Translations under genes and position numbers: made by a program
The notes under the pieces: model-generated
Seen by the model: the letters and a program-made list of their open reading frames with translations, nothing else
The model's database searches: none
Told to the model about the DNA's origin: nothing
Part shown: in pieces, positions 54,301-63,231 of the stretch
How the letters are laid out: each line of letters starts with the position of its first letter
How positions within the stretch are numbered: position 1 is the stretch's first letter
Assembly (NCBI RefSeq): GCF_003986935.1
Contig: NZ_RJZE01000003.1
Coordinates: 62,001 to 126,000, forward strand
Reading direction: 5' to 3'
DNA length: 64,000 bases
From: Paraburkholderia kururiensis JCM 10599 = LMG 19447
GTDB taxonomy: Bacteria > Pseudomonadota > Gammaproteobacteria > Burkholderiales > Burkholderiaceae

Positions 54301-55695
54301 TCACGGGTGGTAAGCCGTCTCGCCGTGCGAGCTGACGTCGAGCCCTTCGCGCTCGCCGTCCGTATCCACACGCAGCCCGATCGTGAGGTCGACCAGCTTG
54401 AACGCAATGATCGAGACGACCGCCGACCACACGAGCGACGTGCCCACGCCCCAGCACTGCGCGATCAGTTGATCGGCGATGTGATAGTCGGCCACCTTGT
54501 TCGCGGTGTAGTCGTAGATGCCGGTGCCACCCAGCGACGGCGACGCGAACACGCCGGTCAAGAGCGCGCCGGCAATGCCGCCGATGCAGTGCACGCCGAA
54601 GACGTCCAGTGAATCGTCCACGCCGATCAGGCGCTTGAGTCCGTTCACGCCCCAGTAGCACAGCGCGCCGGCCACGCCGCCCATCACGAGGGCGCCCATC
54701 GGACCGACGAAGCCGCACGCGGGCGTGATGACGACGAGGCCGGCAATGGCGCCCGACACCGCGCCGAGCATCGAGGGCTTCTTCTTCAGCATCCATTCGA
54801 CGCCGGTCCACGACACCGTGGCCGCACACGTGGCGAGCAGCGTCGTGACGAACGCGAGCGTAGCCGCACCGCTCGCCTCCAGCGCTGAGCCCACGTTGAA
54901 GCCGAACCAGCCCACCCACAACAGCGAGCCGCCGATCATCGTCATGGTCAGGCTGTGCGGCGCCATGGACTCGCGACCAAAGCCCACGCGCTTGCCGATC
55001 ATCACAGCGCCGACGAGCGCCGCGATGCCCGCGTTGATGTGGACGACGGTTCCGCCCGCGAAGTCGATGGCACCCTTCTGGAACAGGAAGCCGGCCGTCG
55101 CATTGGCCTTGTCGGCCGCGGCGGCGCTCGTGTACGCATCCGGGCCCGGCCAGTACCAGACCATGTGCGCGATCGGCAGGTACGAAAAGGTGAACCAGAG
55201 CACCATGAACATGAGCACAGCGGAAAACTTCGCGCGCTCCGCGATGCCGCCCACGATCAGCGCCGGAGTGATCGCCGCGAACGTCAGCTGGAACGAGACG
55301 TAGATGAATTCGGGAATCACCACGCCCTTGCTGAACGTGGCAGCGACCGAGTCCGGCGTGATGCCCGCGAGAAACGCCTTGCTGAGTCCGCCGAAGAACG
55401 CATTGCCTTCGGTGAACGCGATGCTGTAGCCGTAAAGCGCCCACAGCACGCCGAGCAGGCAAAAGACCACCAGCGTCTGCATCAGGATGGACAGCATGTT
55501 CTTGGCGCGCACCATGCCGCCGTAAAAGAGCCCCAGCCCCGGGGCCGCCATCATCACCACGAGAAGGGTCGCGACGATCATCCACGCCGTATCCCCCTTG
55601 TTCGGCACGGGGACAGCCGGGCCGGTCTGGGCCCAGGCGGGCATCGCGAGGACGAGCGTCCCGATCAATGCAAGCAAACCGATCATTCTTTTCAT
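54301..55695 (-). CDS. amtB: Ammonium transporter, Amt family
   Basis: A 464-residue inner-membrane ammonium channel with a cleavable N-terminal signal peptide (1-22) and about 11 helices. The pore histidine pair is present: His219 (GGTVVHINAG) and His369 (FGVHCIGG). It follows the split glutamate-synthase genes by 125 bp. No glnK gene accompanies it, unlike most amtB loci, so a PII protein encoded elsewhere would have to regulate it. Context suggests capture of ammonium used or released by the glutamine/glutamate enzymes upstream. Confidence 0.93.
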   Translation of the reverse strand: MKRMIGLLALIGTLVLAMPAWAQTGPAVPVPNKGDTAWMIVATLLVVMMAAPGLGLFYGGMVRAKNMLSILMQTLVVFCLLGVLWALYGYSIAFTEGNAFFGGLSKAFLAGITPDSVAATFSKGVVIPEFIYVSFQLTFAAITPALIVGGIAERAKFSAVLMFMVLWFTFSYLPIAHMVWYWPGPDAYTSAAAADKANATAGFLFQKGAIDFAGGTVVHINAGIAALVGAVMIGKRVGFGRESMAPHSLTMTMIGGSLLWVGWFGFNVGSALEASGAATLAFVTTLLATCAATVSWTGVEWMLKKKPSMLGAVSGAIAGLVVITPACGFVGPMGALVMGGVAGALCYWGVNGLKRLIGVDDSLDVFGVHCIGGIAGALLTGVFASPSLGGTGIYDYTANKVADYHIADQLIAQCWGVGTSLVWSAVVSIIAFKLVDLTIGLRVDTDGEREGLDVSSHGETAYHP

Positions 55696-55820
55696 TTGCC
55701 GATACCTTGAACAAAAGGGGAGCCGGCGGTCCCCCGCAGGGGCCGCGCCGAAGCAAACACATGCCAAAAGGAATGTTCCTGTAGCCGGGGCCGCCTCGAC
55801 GTTAGTCGAGGCAACGGGCG

Positions 55821-57182
55821 CTAGTCGCGAACGCCCGGAATCCACGACGTGCCGGCGAGCGGCACGCGCGCCATGGCGGCCGCTTCGACCGTGAGCGCAA
55901 CCAGATCCTCCCGTTCGAGGTGATGCACGTTCTGCTTGCCGCACGCCCGCGCGATGGTGGCCAGTTCCATGTTCAGCGTCTTCAGGTAGTTCCGCACACG
56001 ACGCGCGCCTTCCTCCGGCTCGAGACGCCGCTCGAGCAGGGCGTCCTGGGTCGTCACGCCAACCGGGCACTTGCCGGTGTGGCAGTGATGACAGAAGCCG
56101 GGCGACGTATGCAGCGCCGCGTAATCGGCCACGGCCGAATGCAGCATGCCGTCCTGGAAGTACGTTTCGCCGTTGCAGCCGAGCGCCATCAACACGCCCT
56201 GCCCGATCGCGACGGCGTCCGCGCCAAGCGCCAGCGCCTTCGCCACGTCCGCACCGGTGCGAATGCCGCCCGACACGATCAGTTGCACCTGGCCCTTCAT
56301 GTTCAGGTCTTCGAGCGCGTCCACCGCCTGACGGACCGCAGCGAGCGTCGGAATGCCGACGTTCTCGATGAAGCAGGTCTGCGTAGCCGCCGTGCCGCCC
56401 TGCATGCCGTCGACCACCACGACATCCGCGCCCGCATGCACGGCGAGCTTCACGTCGTTGAAGGTGCGCGTGGCGCCCACCTTCACGTAGATCGGCTTTT
56501 CCCAGTCGGTAATCTCGCGCAGTTCCTGAATCTTGATCGCGAGATCGTCAGGGCCGGTCCAATCCGGGTGGCGGCTCGCCGAACGTTGATCCACGCCGGC
56601 CGGCAGCGTGCGCATGGCGGCCACGCGCGGGTTCACCTTCTGCCCGAGCAGCATGCCGCCGCCGCCCGGCTTCGCGCCCTGCCCGATCACGACCTCGATC
56701 GCGTCGGCACGGCGCACGTCGTCGGGGTTGAACCCATAGCGCGAAGGCAGGCACTGGTAGACGAGCGTCTTCGACGAAAGGCGCTCCTCCTGCGTCATGC
56801 CGCCGTCGCCGGTCGTGGTGGACGTGCCGGCGGCCGTCGCTGCGCGACCGAGCGCCTCCTTCACGTTCGCCGACAGCGCGCCGAAGCTCATCCCTGCCAC
56901 GGTGATCGGGATGTCGAGCACGATGGGCTTTTTCGCGAAGCGCGTGCCGAGCACGGTCTGCGTCGAGCACTTCTCGCGATAGCCTTCCAGCGGGTAACGC
57001 GACAACGACGCGCCGAGAAACAGCAGGTCGTCGAAATGCGGCACGTGGCGCTTCGCGCCCAGACCGCGAATCTCGTAAAGACCGCGCTGTGCGGCCGTGT
57101 GGATGTAGTCGATCGTCTTGCGGTCGTAGCCGTACGACTCTTCCTGCTGCAAGCGTGCGAAATGAACGGGTTTGACTTCCAT
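55821..57182 (-). CDS. glxD: FMN-binding glutamate synthase family protein (GlxD/MgsC-like)
   Basis: A 453-residue protein equal to the FMN/iron-sulfur catalytic domain of glutamate synthase. Visible are the FMN-barrel segments (GMSFGALSANVKEALGRAA, TTTGDGGM, GQGAKPGGGGMLLG, VVDGMQGGTAA) and the cluster ligands in FCHHCHTGKCPVG (C-x2-C-x4-C). The glutaminase and GXGXG domains are encoded by the two genes upstream, so a three-piece complex forms. The same split is known from N-methylglutamate synthase (MgsABC) and from rhizobial glxBCD. The symbol is by resemblance. Confidence 0.88.
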   Translation of the reverse strand: MEVKPVHFARLQQEESYGYDRKTIDYIHTAAQRGLYEIRGLGAKRHVPHFDDLLFLGASLSRYPLEGYREKCSTQTVLGTRFAKKPIVLDIPITVAGMSFGALSANVKEALGRAATAAGTSTTTGDGGMTQEERLSSKTLVYQCLPSRYGFNPDDVRRADAIEVVIGQGAKPGGGGMLLGQKVNPRVAAMRTLPAGVDQRSASRHPDWTGPDDLAIKIQELREITDWEKPIYVKVGATRTFNDVKLAVHAGADVVVVDGMQGGTAATQTCFIENVGIPTLAAVRQAVDALEDLNMKGQVQLIVSGGIRTGADVAKALALGADAVAIGQGVLMALGCNGETYFQDGMLHSAVADYAALHTSPGFCHHCHTGKCPVGVTTQDALLERRLEPEEGARRVRNYLKTLNMELATIARACGKQNVHHLEREDLVALTVEAAAMARVPLAGTSWIPGVRD

Positions 57183-57207
57183 GGCGTCTTCTCGGTGGAG
57201 CGTGGAT

Positions 57208-57897
57208 TCAATATTCCTGGTCCGCATCGGCGTTCCAGTGGTAGAGCGTGCGCGCCGACGCAATGCGCTTGAACGCACGCGGATCGTGGTCCAGTCCGGC
57301 TGCGTCGAGCAACGCCGCAACGGCACTCACGTCGGCGTCGGTCATCGGTTCGAACTGCGCATCGGCGCCGAGCGACTTCACGTCGCCCTTCACGTAGAGC
57401 ACGGCCTCGTACAACGAATCGCCCAGCGCGTCACCGGCGTCGCCGCAGATCACCATGCGCCCGGCCTGCGCCATGAAGGCGGAGAAGCTGCCCACCGAGC
57501 CGCCCACCACGATGTCGCCACCCTTCAGCGAGATGCCGCAACGCAGCCCCGCGTCGCCCTCGATCACGAGCAACCCGCCGTGCGCGGACGCCCCCGCGCC
57601 GTTCGACGCAAAGCCTTTCACGTGCACCTTGCCGCTCATCATGTTTTCCGCGACGCCGGTGCCCGCGCTGCCTTCGATGACGATGGTCGCGTGCTTGTTC
57701 ATGCCGCCGGCGTAATAGCCGGCGTGGCCTTCGATGGTCACCGTCACGTCGGCATCCACGCCCACTGCGATGTTGTGCGCGCCGTTGGGCGAGGTCACGA
57801 CGATGGCCTCGCCGCGCAGCGTGTCGGCGCCGCCGTGCAGATACTGGTTGACCTCCCGGACGGTGGTGCGCTCAAGGTCGAATGTCATGCGTTCCAT
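57208..57897 (-). CDS. glxC: Glutamate synthase GXGXG-domain protein (GlxC/MgsB-like)
   Basis: A 229-residue protein made of the right-handed helix domain with repeated G-x-x-G-x-G units (GHAGYYAGGMNKHA, GSAGTGVAENMMSGK, GDAGLRCGISLKGGD, GDAGDALGD). It is the structural C-terminal domain of large glutamate synthase as a separate subunit. ATG 57897 has GAGGAG 8 nt upstream and overlaps the glutaminase gene by 13 bp; ATG 57888 is an alternative. Coupled translation supports complex formation. Confidence 0.88.
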   Translation of the reverse strand: MERMTFDLERTTVREVNQYLHGGADTLRGEAIVVTSPNGAHNIAVGVDADVTVTIEGHAGYYAGGMNKHATIVIEGSAGTGVAENMMSGKVHVKGFASNGAGASAHGGLLVIEGDAGLRCGISLKGGDIVVGGSVGSFSAFMAQAGRMVICGDAGDALGDSLYEAVLYVKGDVKSLGADAQFEPMTDADVSAVAALLDAAGLDHDPRAFKRIASARTLYHWNADADQEY

Positions 57898-58793
57898 ACG
57901 TACATCTCCTCGGGTGCGGGTTCGAAGACCTTCGCGTTCTTGATGTCGGGCAGATGCGCGAGCGAGCGGAACTCGGACGCGATTGCCACGTAGTCGTCGT
58001 TCTCCGCCACGACGGCGGGCTTGCACGCGAACGGGTCACGAATCAGCGCGAGTTCGGTGGGCGTGCCCATCAGGAAGGTGTAGAAGCCGTCCAGCTCCTC
58101 GAAGCCCCGTTGCAGCGCGACGGGCAACGTGTCGCCTTCGCGCAGGCGCCATTCGAGGAAGCGGCACGCGGCCTCGGTGTCGTTGTCGGTATCGAAGTGG
58201 ATGCCCTTGGGTTCAAGCTTGCGGCGCACGCCGTATGGATTCGAGAGCGAGCCGTTGTGCACGAGGCAAAAATCTTCGCCGGCCGTAAACGGATGCGCGC
58301 GATCAGGCGTCACCGCCGACTCGGTGGCCATGCGCGTGTGGCCGACCAGGTGCGATCCCTTGAGCTCGCTGAACGCGTAGCGCGCGGCAATGTCTGCGGG
58401 CAGACCAATGTCTTTGTACAGATCGATGGACCGCCCCGCGGACAAGACGTAGAGGCGCGGGTAATGCTCGTTCAGCCATTTCCTCGCCATGTCGGCCTGG
58501 GCGTGCACCGTGAGCACCGCATGATTCTGTTTGGCCTCGACGTGCGCGCCCGCATCGACGGACGCCTTCACGCGGTCGAGCAGCACGTCCCACGGGAAAT
58601 GCTCGCCTTCGTCCGTAAAGCCCGAGTACAGGCTGAGCTTGCGCTGGTCCGCATCCACGGCATCCGCGAACACCGCGAGGCCGGCCGAATCCGGGCCCCG
58701 TTCGGTCATGCCGATCAGCATCGGCACCATCAGTTCGCCAAGCCGGTCGCGCAATGCCGGTGTCTTGACCAGCAATCCCACGATTCCGCACAT
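57885..58793 (-). CDS. glxB: Class II glutamine amidotransferase (GlxB/MgsA-like)
   Basis: A 302-residue Ntn-type glutaminase beginning MCGIVGLL; removal of Met would expose the nucleophile Cys2. Further family elements are ERGPDSAGLAVF, GHTRMATESAV and HNGSLSNPYGVR. It should release ammonia from glutamine or a gamma-glutamylamide for the FMN subunit. It is 12 bp downstream of the glutamine-synthetase-like gene and overlaps glxC. Confidence 0.9.
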   Translation of the reverse strand: MCGIVGLLVKTPALRDRLGELMVPMLIGMTERGPDSAGLAVFADAVDADQRKLSLYSGFTDEGEHFPWDVLLDRVKASVDAGAHVEAKQNHAVLTVHAQADMARKWLNEHYPRLYVLSAGRSIDLYKDIGLPADIAARYAFSELKGSHLVGHTRMATESAVTPDRAHPFTAGEDFCLVHNGSLSNPYGVRRKLEPKGIHFDTDNDTEAACRFLEWRLREGDTLPVALQRGFEELDGFYTFLMGTPTELALIRDPFACKPAVVAENDDYVAIASEFRSLAHLPDIKNAKVFEPAPEEMYVWNA

Positions 58794-58805
58794 GTTGCTT
58801 TCTCC

Positions 58806-60194
58806 TCAGAAAAATTCGACGTACTGCCTGATTTCCCAATCCGACACGTGGCGCATGTATTCGAGCCACTCCATTCGCTTGAGCTTGATGAATTCGCCTA
58901 CCACCGGCCCGAGCGCATCGCAGAGGGTCTGGTCGGCTTCGAGTGCGTCGAGCGCTTCGCCCAGGTTCTGCGGCAGCACGCCGATGCCATGCTCACGCAG
59001 TTTTTGGGGCGACCATTCGTACAGGTTCTCGTTGGCGGGCGTGCCGGGCGAAAGACCACGGTCGATGCCGTCGAGGCCGGCAGCGATCACGGCCGCCGTC
59101 GCGAGATAGGGGTTGCATGCGCCGTCGGGCAAACGCAGTTCGATGCGCCCGCCCGGCATGCGCACCATGGTCGAGCGGTTGTTGTCGCCATAGCTGATAT
59201 AAGCGGGCGCCCAGGTCGCGCCCGTCAGCGAACGGCCCACGACAAGCCGCTTGTACGAGTTCACCGTGGGGTTGCACAGGGCCGTCAGTGCGGGCGCATG
59301 GGCGAGCAGGCCAGCCGTGAACTGGTAGCCGAGCGCCGAGAGGCCCATGCCGAGCGCGTCCGCCTTGTCGGCAAAGAGGTTGCGCTCGCCGTCGCCAATC
59401 GACATATGCATGTGCATGCCGTTGCCAGGCCGGTTCGCAAACGGCTTCGGCATGAACGAGCAGATCATGCCGAGTTCGTTGGCGATTTCCGATGCGGCCA
59501 TCTTGAAGAACACGTAGTGGTCGCACGACGTCAGGCAATCGGTGTACGTGTAATTGATTTCGAACTGGCCGTTCGCGTCCTCGTGATCGATCTGGTAGAC
59601 GTCGATGCCGACCGCCCGCAGCGATTCGGTGAGCCGCTCCAGAAACACGCGCGTGCGCGACAGCCCCTTGTAGTCGTAGCAGGGCTTGGCAAGCGTGTCG
59701 CTCGCGTCGCAAGGCTCGAGCACGCCCGACGCGCTGCGCTTCAACAGCGAAAACTCGGGTTCGAGGCCCGTGTAGAGCGTCCAGCCGCGTTCGGCAACAC
59801 GCGCCACCTGCTTCTTCAGCGTCACGCGCGAATCGAACGCCCACGGCGCGCCGCTCACGTGACCGTCGCAGACGATCCGCGCGAGGCCCGCCTGCCACGG
59901 CACCGGCGTGAGCGTCGCAAGGTCGCCGACCGCCATGTAATCCGGCCCGTTCGGCTCGATGCCCACGCCCCAGATCGCAAAACCCGCGAAGCCCGCGCCC
60001 GCCTCCAGCACGCTGCGCAGATGCGCGAGCGGCACGGACTTCGCCTTGGCCACGCCGTGAATGTCGACGAATTGCGCCAGCACGTACTTCACGCCGTGTT
60101 GCGCGAGGTATGCCTGGGCTTCTTCCGCACTACCAAAGCGGGGCACGCTTCCGAGCGCGTTGACGGGCAACTGGCTCGCATCGTTCAGGTTCAT
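58806..60194 (-). CDS. glnT: Glutamine synthetase, type III/GlnT-like (possible gamma-glutamylmethylamide synthetase)
   Basis: A 462-residue glutamine-synthetase-fold ligase. Recognisable are the beta-grasp N-terminus ([20 protein letters not shown]), the metal/ATP block [20 protein letters not shown], the [17 protein letters not shown] loop and [23 protein letters not shown] 60194 has AAGGAG upstream. GlnT and GmaS are close relatives; GmaS joins methylamine to glutamate and occurs with MgsABC, so either ammonium or an alkylamine may be the substrate. First gene of a glnT-glxB-glxC-glxD-amtB set. Confidence 0.88.
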   Translation of the reverse strand: MNLNDASQLPVNALGSVPRFGSAEEAQAYLAQHGVKYVLAQFVDIHGVAKAKSVPLAHLRSVLEAGAGFAGFAIWGVGIEPNGPDYMAVGDLATLTPVPWQAGLARIVCDGHVSGAPWAFDSRVTLKKQVARVAERGWTLYTGLEPEFSLLKRSASGVLEPCDASDTLAKPCYDYKGLSRTRVFLERLTESLRAVGIDVYQIDHEDANGQFEINYTYTDCLTSCDHYVFFKMAASEIANELGMICSFMPKPFANRPGNGMHMHMSIGDGERNLFADKADALGMGLSALGYQFTAGLLAHAPALTALCNPTVNSYKRLVVGRSLTGATWAPAYISYGDNNRSTMVRMPGGRIELRLPDGACNPYLATAAVIAAGLDGIDRGLSPGTPANENLYEWSPQKLREHGIGVLPQNLGEALDALEADQTLCDALGPVVGEFIKLKRMEWLEYMRHVSDWEIRQYVEFF

Positions 60195-60315
60195 CGCCAC
60201 TCCTTCCTGTTGCATGGTTCGCTGATTTGAGGAAGCCGCCCGGCAGACGAGCGGCCCGACTTCGCGACATGGACAGGTACCGCGCACGGCACGCTTGAAC
60301 CACATCTTCAGTATG

Positions 60316-60353
60316 TGGAGGAATTTATTGTCATGCAACAATTATTCCCTCCA
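60316..60353. promoter_or_regulatory. Large operator dyad between glnT and the XRE-cupin gene
   Basis: A 16-bp imperfect inverted repeat (13 of 16 positions match) flanks the 6-bp centre CATGCA: the outer arms are TGGAGG/CCTCCA and the inner core is ATTGT-CATGCA-ACAAT (60327-60342). It lies about 120 bp from each divergent start and is the obvious binding site for the XRE-cupin regulator encoded at 60444. Confidence 0.6.
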
Positions 60354-60443
60354 TGAAACTTTCGGCGTACACGCCGGCGTCAAGGGCAGCCGCCTGCGCG
60401 AATACCGCAATCTGCTACTCTTGCCGATTTACCGAGGTCGACG

Positions 60444-61046
60444 ATGCCCACCGCAGACGACAGCAAGACACCGCTCGAACGCTATCTCGGGGCCACCATC
60501 CGCGAGCTGCGCCAGAGCCACGACCTGACCATCGCGCAGGTCGCCGAACAGGCCGGCATCAGCCGCGGCATGCTCTCGAAGATCGAGAACGCGCAGACCT
60601 CGGCCGGACTCGACGTGCTCAACCGGATCGCCCAGGCGCTCGGCGTGTCCATGTCCACGCTATTCCGCAACTTCGACGTCCCCCAGGGCGGCGCCCAGCT
60701 CGTGAAGAAAGGCGCGGGCATGGAAGTGGTTCGCAAAGGCACGAAAAGCGGCCACACCTATCACCTGCTCGCTTACGACCAGGGGCCGCGCAAAACTTTC
60801 GAGCCGTTCCTGATCACGATGGAAGACAAGGCCGAACGCTTCCCGGTGTTCGAGCACCCCGGCACCGAGTTCATCCACATGCTCAGGGGCGTGATCGAAT
60901 ACCGGCACGGACAGCAGACCTACGTCCTGCATCCGGGCGACACCCTGACGTTCCGCGGCGATGTTCCGCACGGCCCGGAACGTCTCATCAAAACCCCCAT
61001 CCAGTTCCTGTCGATCTTCGTCTACGGACAGCCCACCGAAGAGTGA
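60444..61046 (+). CDS. XRE family transcriptional regulator with cupin domain
   Basis: A 200-residue regulator: helix-turn-helix at about 15-70 (LTIAQVAEQAGISRGMLSKI) and a C-terminal cupin at about 100-190 (HPGTEFIHMLRGVIEYRHG, LHPGDTLTFRGDVPHGPE) with the metal-ligand type histidines. This architecture, as in PuuR, senses small metabolites. It is divergent from the glnT operon over a 249-bp region with a large dyad. A GAGG site precedes ATG 60444. Confidence 0.92.
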   Translation: MPTADDSKTPLERYLGATIRELRQSHDLTIAQVAEQAGISRGMLSKIENAQTSAGLDVLNRIAQALGVSMSTLFRNFDVPQGGAQLVKKGAGMEVVRKGTKSGHTYHLLAYDQGPRKTFEPFLITMEDKAERFPVFEHPGTEFIHMLRGVIEYRHGQQTYVLHPGDTLTFRGDVPHGPERLIKTPIQFLSIFVYGQPTEE

Positions 61047-61083
61047 GTCGCCCGCCCGCCAATACAGTGCAAGCTTCATGCCA

Positions 61084-61122
61084 TGTTTATTGATGGGAAC
61101 CAAAGATTCCCATGGATAAACA
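61084..61122. repeat. 39-bp imperfect inverted repeat (hairpin) between convergent genes
   Basis: Arms TGTTTATTGATGGGAA and TTCCCATGGATAAACA pair over 14 of 16 positions around the loop CCAAAGA. It is 37 bp after the XRE-cupin stop and 126 bp from the convergent hutG stop. It may act as a bidirectional terminator, although no long T-tract follows, or it may be the trace of a small mobile repeat. The remaining bases to 61248 contain nothing recognisable. Confidence 0.6.
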
Positions 61123-61248
61123 CTCTGGGCGGCAATGCTGCGGGTCGTCATCGAAGGTTTGGGCTGTTTCTGCGAGTTGAGGGTGCGCTGGAGCAACGAT
61201 TCCGGTGCAGCGCCGCACTATTACGGAAAGCGCGGTTACGAAGGTGTA

Positions 61249-62058
61249 TCACCCTTCCTTATGCTGCAACCCGGCCAACGCAGCCAGCGCCGCATCGACC
61301 ATGGCGCGCACCGTGCCCTGTACCGCCGCCGCTCGCGCCGGCTCGTAGGCGAACGGATGGGTCTCGTTCATGTACGTCGACTGACACATCTCGAGCTGCA
61401 CCGCGTGCACACCGTCCGAAGGGTTGCCGAACGCGCGCGTGATATAGCCGCCCTTGAAGCGGCCGTTCGCCACCCACGTATGCGGGCTGGCGGCCGCTTC
61501 GCGCTCGATGGCAAGTTGCACGGAGGGCGCGACCGTCCGGCCGTCCTGCGTGCCGATATTGAGGTCCGGCAGCTTGCCGTCGAATAGCCGCGGCAGCACG
61601 CTCGCAATCGAATGCGCTTCCCAGAGCAGCACGTGCGCGTGGCGCTCGCGCAGCCGGGCCAGTTCGGCCGCGAGTGCCGCGTGATAGGGCCGCCAGTATT
61701 CGGCCACCCGCCGGCGCTTCTCCTGCTCGTCCGGTTGGCAACCGTCGCGATAGAGCGGCTCGCCGCGAAATGTCTCGGCTGGGCACAGGCCGGTGGTGGT
61801 TTGGCCCGGGTACAGGCTTTCGTCGTTCGGCGGCCGATTGAGGTCGATGACGTAGCGCGACACCGTCGCGCCCAGCACCGTTGCACCGAGTGACTCAGCG
61901 AACGCGTACAGGCGGTCGAGATGCCAGTCGGTATCGGCGAGCGTCAAGGCGGTGTCGGTATAGCGGCTGCGCAGCGGTGCGGGAATCGCCGTTCCCAGGT
62001 GCGGGATCGAAATCAGCAACGGCGCGTTGCCGCGTTCGAGCGTGTAGAGGTCGCTCAT
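61249..62058 (-). CDS. hutG: N-formylglutamate amidohydrolase (HutG-like)
   Basis: A 269-residue zinc hydrolase of the N-formylglutamate amidohydrolase family (LLISIPHLGTAIP, YVIDLNRPPNDESLYPGQ, EAHSIASVLP, NGRFKGGYITRAFG). It releases formate and glutamate in one branch of histidine degradation. No other hut gene is in the window; it follows a LysR gene by 17 bp and may instead act on another N-acylglutamate linked to the glnT/glx genes. ATG 62058 lies directly at the conserved N-terminus. Confidence 0.9.
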   Translation of the reverse strand: MSDLYTLERGNAPLLISIPHLGTAIPAPLRSRYTDTALTLADTDWHLDRLYAFAESLGATVLGATVSRYVIDLNRPPNDESLYPGQTTTGLCPAETFRGEPLYRDGCQPDEQEKRRRVAEYWRPYHAALAAELARLRERHAHVLLWEAHSIASVLPRLFDGKLPDLNIGTQDGRTVAPSVQLAIEREAAASPHTWVANGRFKGGYITRAFGNPSDGVHAVQLEMCQSTYMNETHPFAYEPARAAAVQGTVRAMVDAALAALAGLQHKEG

Positions 62059-62075
62059 GCAGGGCTCCTGGTGGA

Positions 62076-63041
62076 TCAAAGCAATGCGTCGTCGGCAAGT
62101 TGCGGCAACGCGCGGGCGAGCGCAGGCCGGATCGAGTGGTCGAGCACGGATCGCGTCAGTTCCACGATCTCCCTGACGAAGTCTTCCCACTCGCCTTGCC
62201 TGTGCAGCAGAAAGAAATCGCGCCGCCCAAGGCGGCCGGACGGCAACGGCAGGATCGCGATCTCACCGAGGTAGTGCCGCGCCTGCCACAGACACAGCGG
62301 CGTCGAGATGGCGAAGCCCACCCGCGCGGCAACGAGGCTCAGCAGCGGGTCGGTCGCGTCGAATTCGAAACGCCTTGGGCTGTCGATACCCAGATGGCGC
62401 GCAAGCCGTTCCACCTGCTGGCCGATCACCGAACGCGCCGTGTAGCGGATCAGCGGCAGTTCGGCCGCGAGCGCGCGCCAGTCCACGTTCGGGCGTCCGG
62501 CCAGATGGCTGCGTGCGACGACGGCGACGAAGGCCTCCGAGAAAAGCGGCACCTCCACGATGCGCGCATCGCTCAGCGCGGTTTGCGTGCACACGGCGAC
62601 GTCCAGTTCGCGGTCGTGCAATTGCTTGCTCAAACCCGGCGTAATGCCGGACCACATCGAAATCTGCCGCGACGTGCCGGACACCGCGCGGATCAGTTCG
62701 GGGCCCACGGTCGCCGCGAACGAATCGACACAGCCGAGGCGCACCGGCAGGCGTCCCGAATCCGATGCGTCGCCCACGCGCGTGCTGACCATTTGCGCGT
62801 GCTCGAGCAACGGCCCGGCGAGTTCGAGCAGCGCGCGGCCGGCAATGTTGGGCCGCGGCGGGCGGCTGTCGCGATCGAACAGCACGGCGCCCTGCTCGCG
62901 TTCGAGTGCCGAAACGGCCTGGCTGATCGCGCTCTGGCTCACGCCGATACGCTTCGCCGCAGCGGTCATCGACCCGGTCTCGCACACGGCAACGAAAGCC
63001 TGCAGCGCGCGCAGGTCGATTGGCGGTGGGGTGCGTCGCAT
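62076..63041 (-). CDS. LysR family transcriptional regulator
   Basis: A 321-residue LysR regulator with an N-terminal helix-turn-helix (ALQAFVAVCETGSMTAAAKR, GVSQSAISQAVSALE) and a full effector domain. It is co-directional with hutG (17 bp apart) and divergent from the flavoprotein gene at the right edge over 190 bp, where a LysR box is visible. It probably controls both directions. Confidence 0.9.
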   Translation of the reverse strand: MRRTPPPIDLRALQAFVAVCETGSMTAAAKRIGVSQSAISQAVSALEREQGAVLFDRDSRPPRPNIAGRALLELAGPLLEHAQMVSTRVGDASDSGRLPVRLGCVDSFAATVGPELIRAVSGTSRQISMWSGITPGLSKQLHDRELDVAVCTQTALSDARIVEVPLFSEAFVAVVARSHLAGRPNVDWRALAAELPLIRYTARSVIGQQVERLARHLGIDSPRRFEFDATDPLLSLVAARVGFAISTPLCLWQARHYLGEIAILPLPSGRLGRRDFFLLHRQGEWEDFVREIVELTRSVLDHSIRPALARALPQLADDALL

Positions 63042-63151
63042 CTTCTCTCCAGTTGCCGTCGCATACGGCCGTTCCGGCAAGGTGGCAGGAATGATGCGCC
63101 GGTTCGGTCGGCCCGCGCTCTGGATGAGCACTTCCGGGCGAGCTTCATAAG

Positions 63152-63166
63152 TTTGCCTAATACAAA
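63152..63166. promoter_or_regulatory. Candidate LysR box between LysR and flavoprotein genes
   Basis: TTTGCCTAATACAAA contains the T-N11-A pattern (TTGCCTAATACAA) with inverted arms TTTG/CAAA, 65 bp before the flavoprotein start and in the middle of the divergent region, the usual position for a LysR recognition site. Confidence 0.45.
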
Positions 63167-63231
63167 ATTCGGCAGGGCCCCCGCTGCCTAGAATCGGCTC
63201 ACCGTCTACCCAGAGGACCCTGAGGGGAACC

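Noticed and set aside
57882..60230. A 782-codon open frame on the plus strand across glnT and glxB
   Set aside because: Antisense shadow of two well-supported enzymes; the composition is Arg/Val/His-biased and no family pattern is visible.
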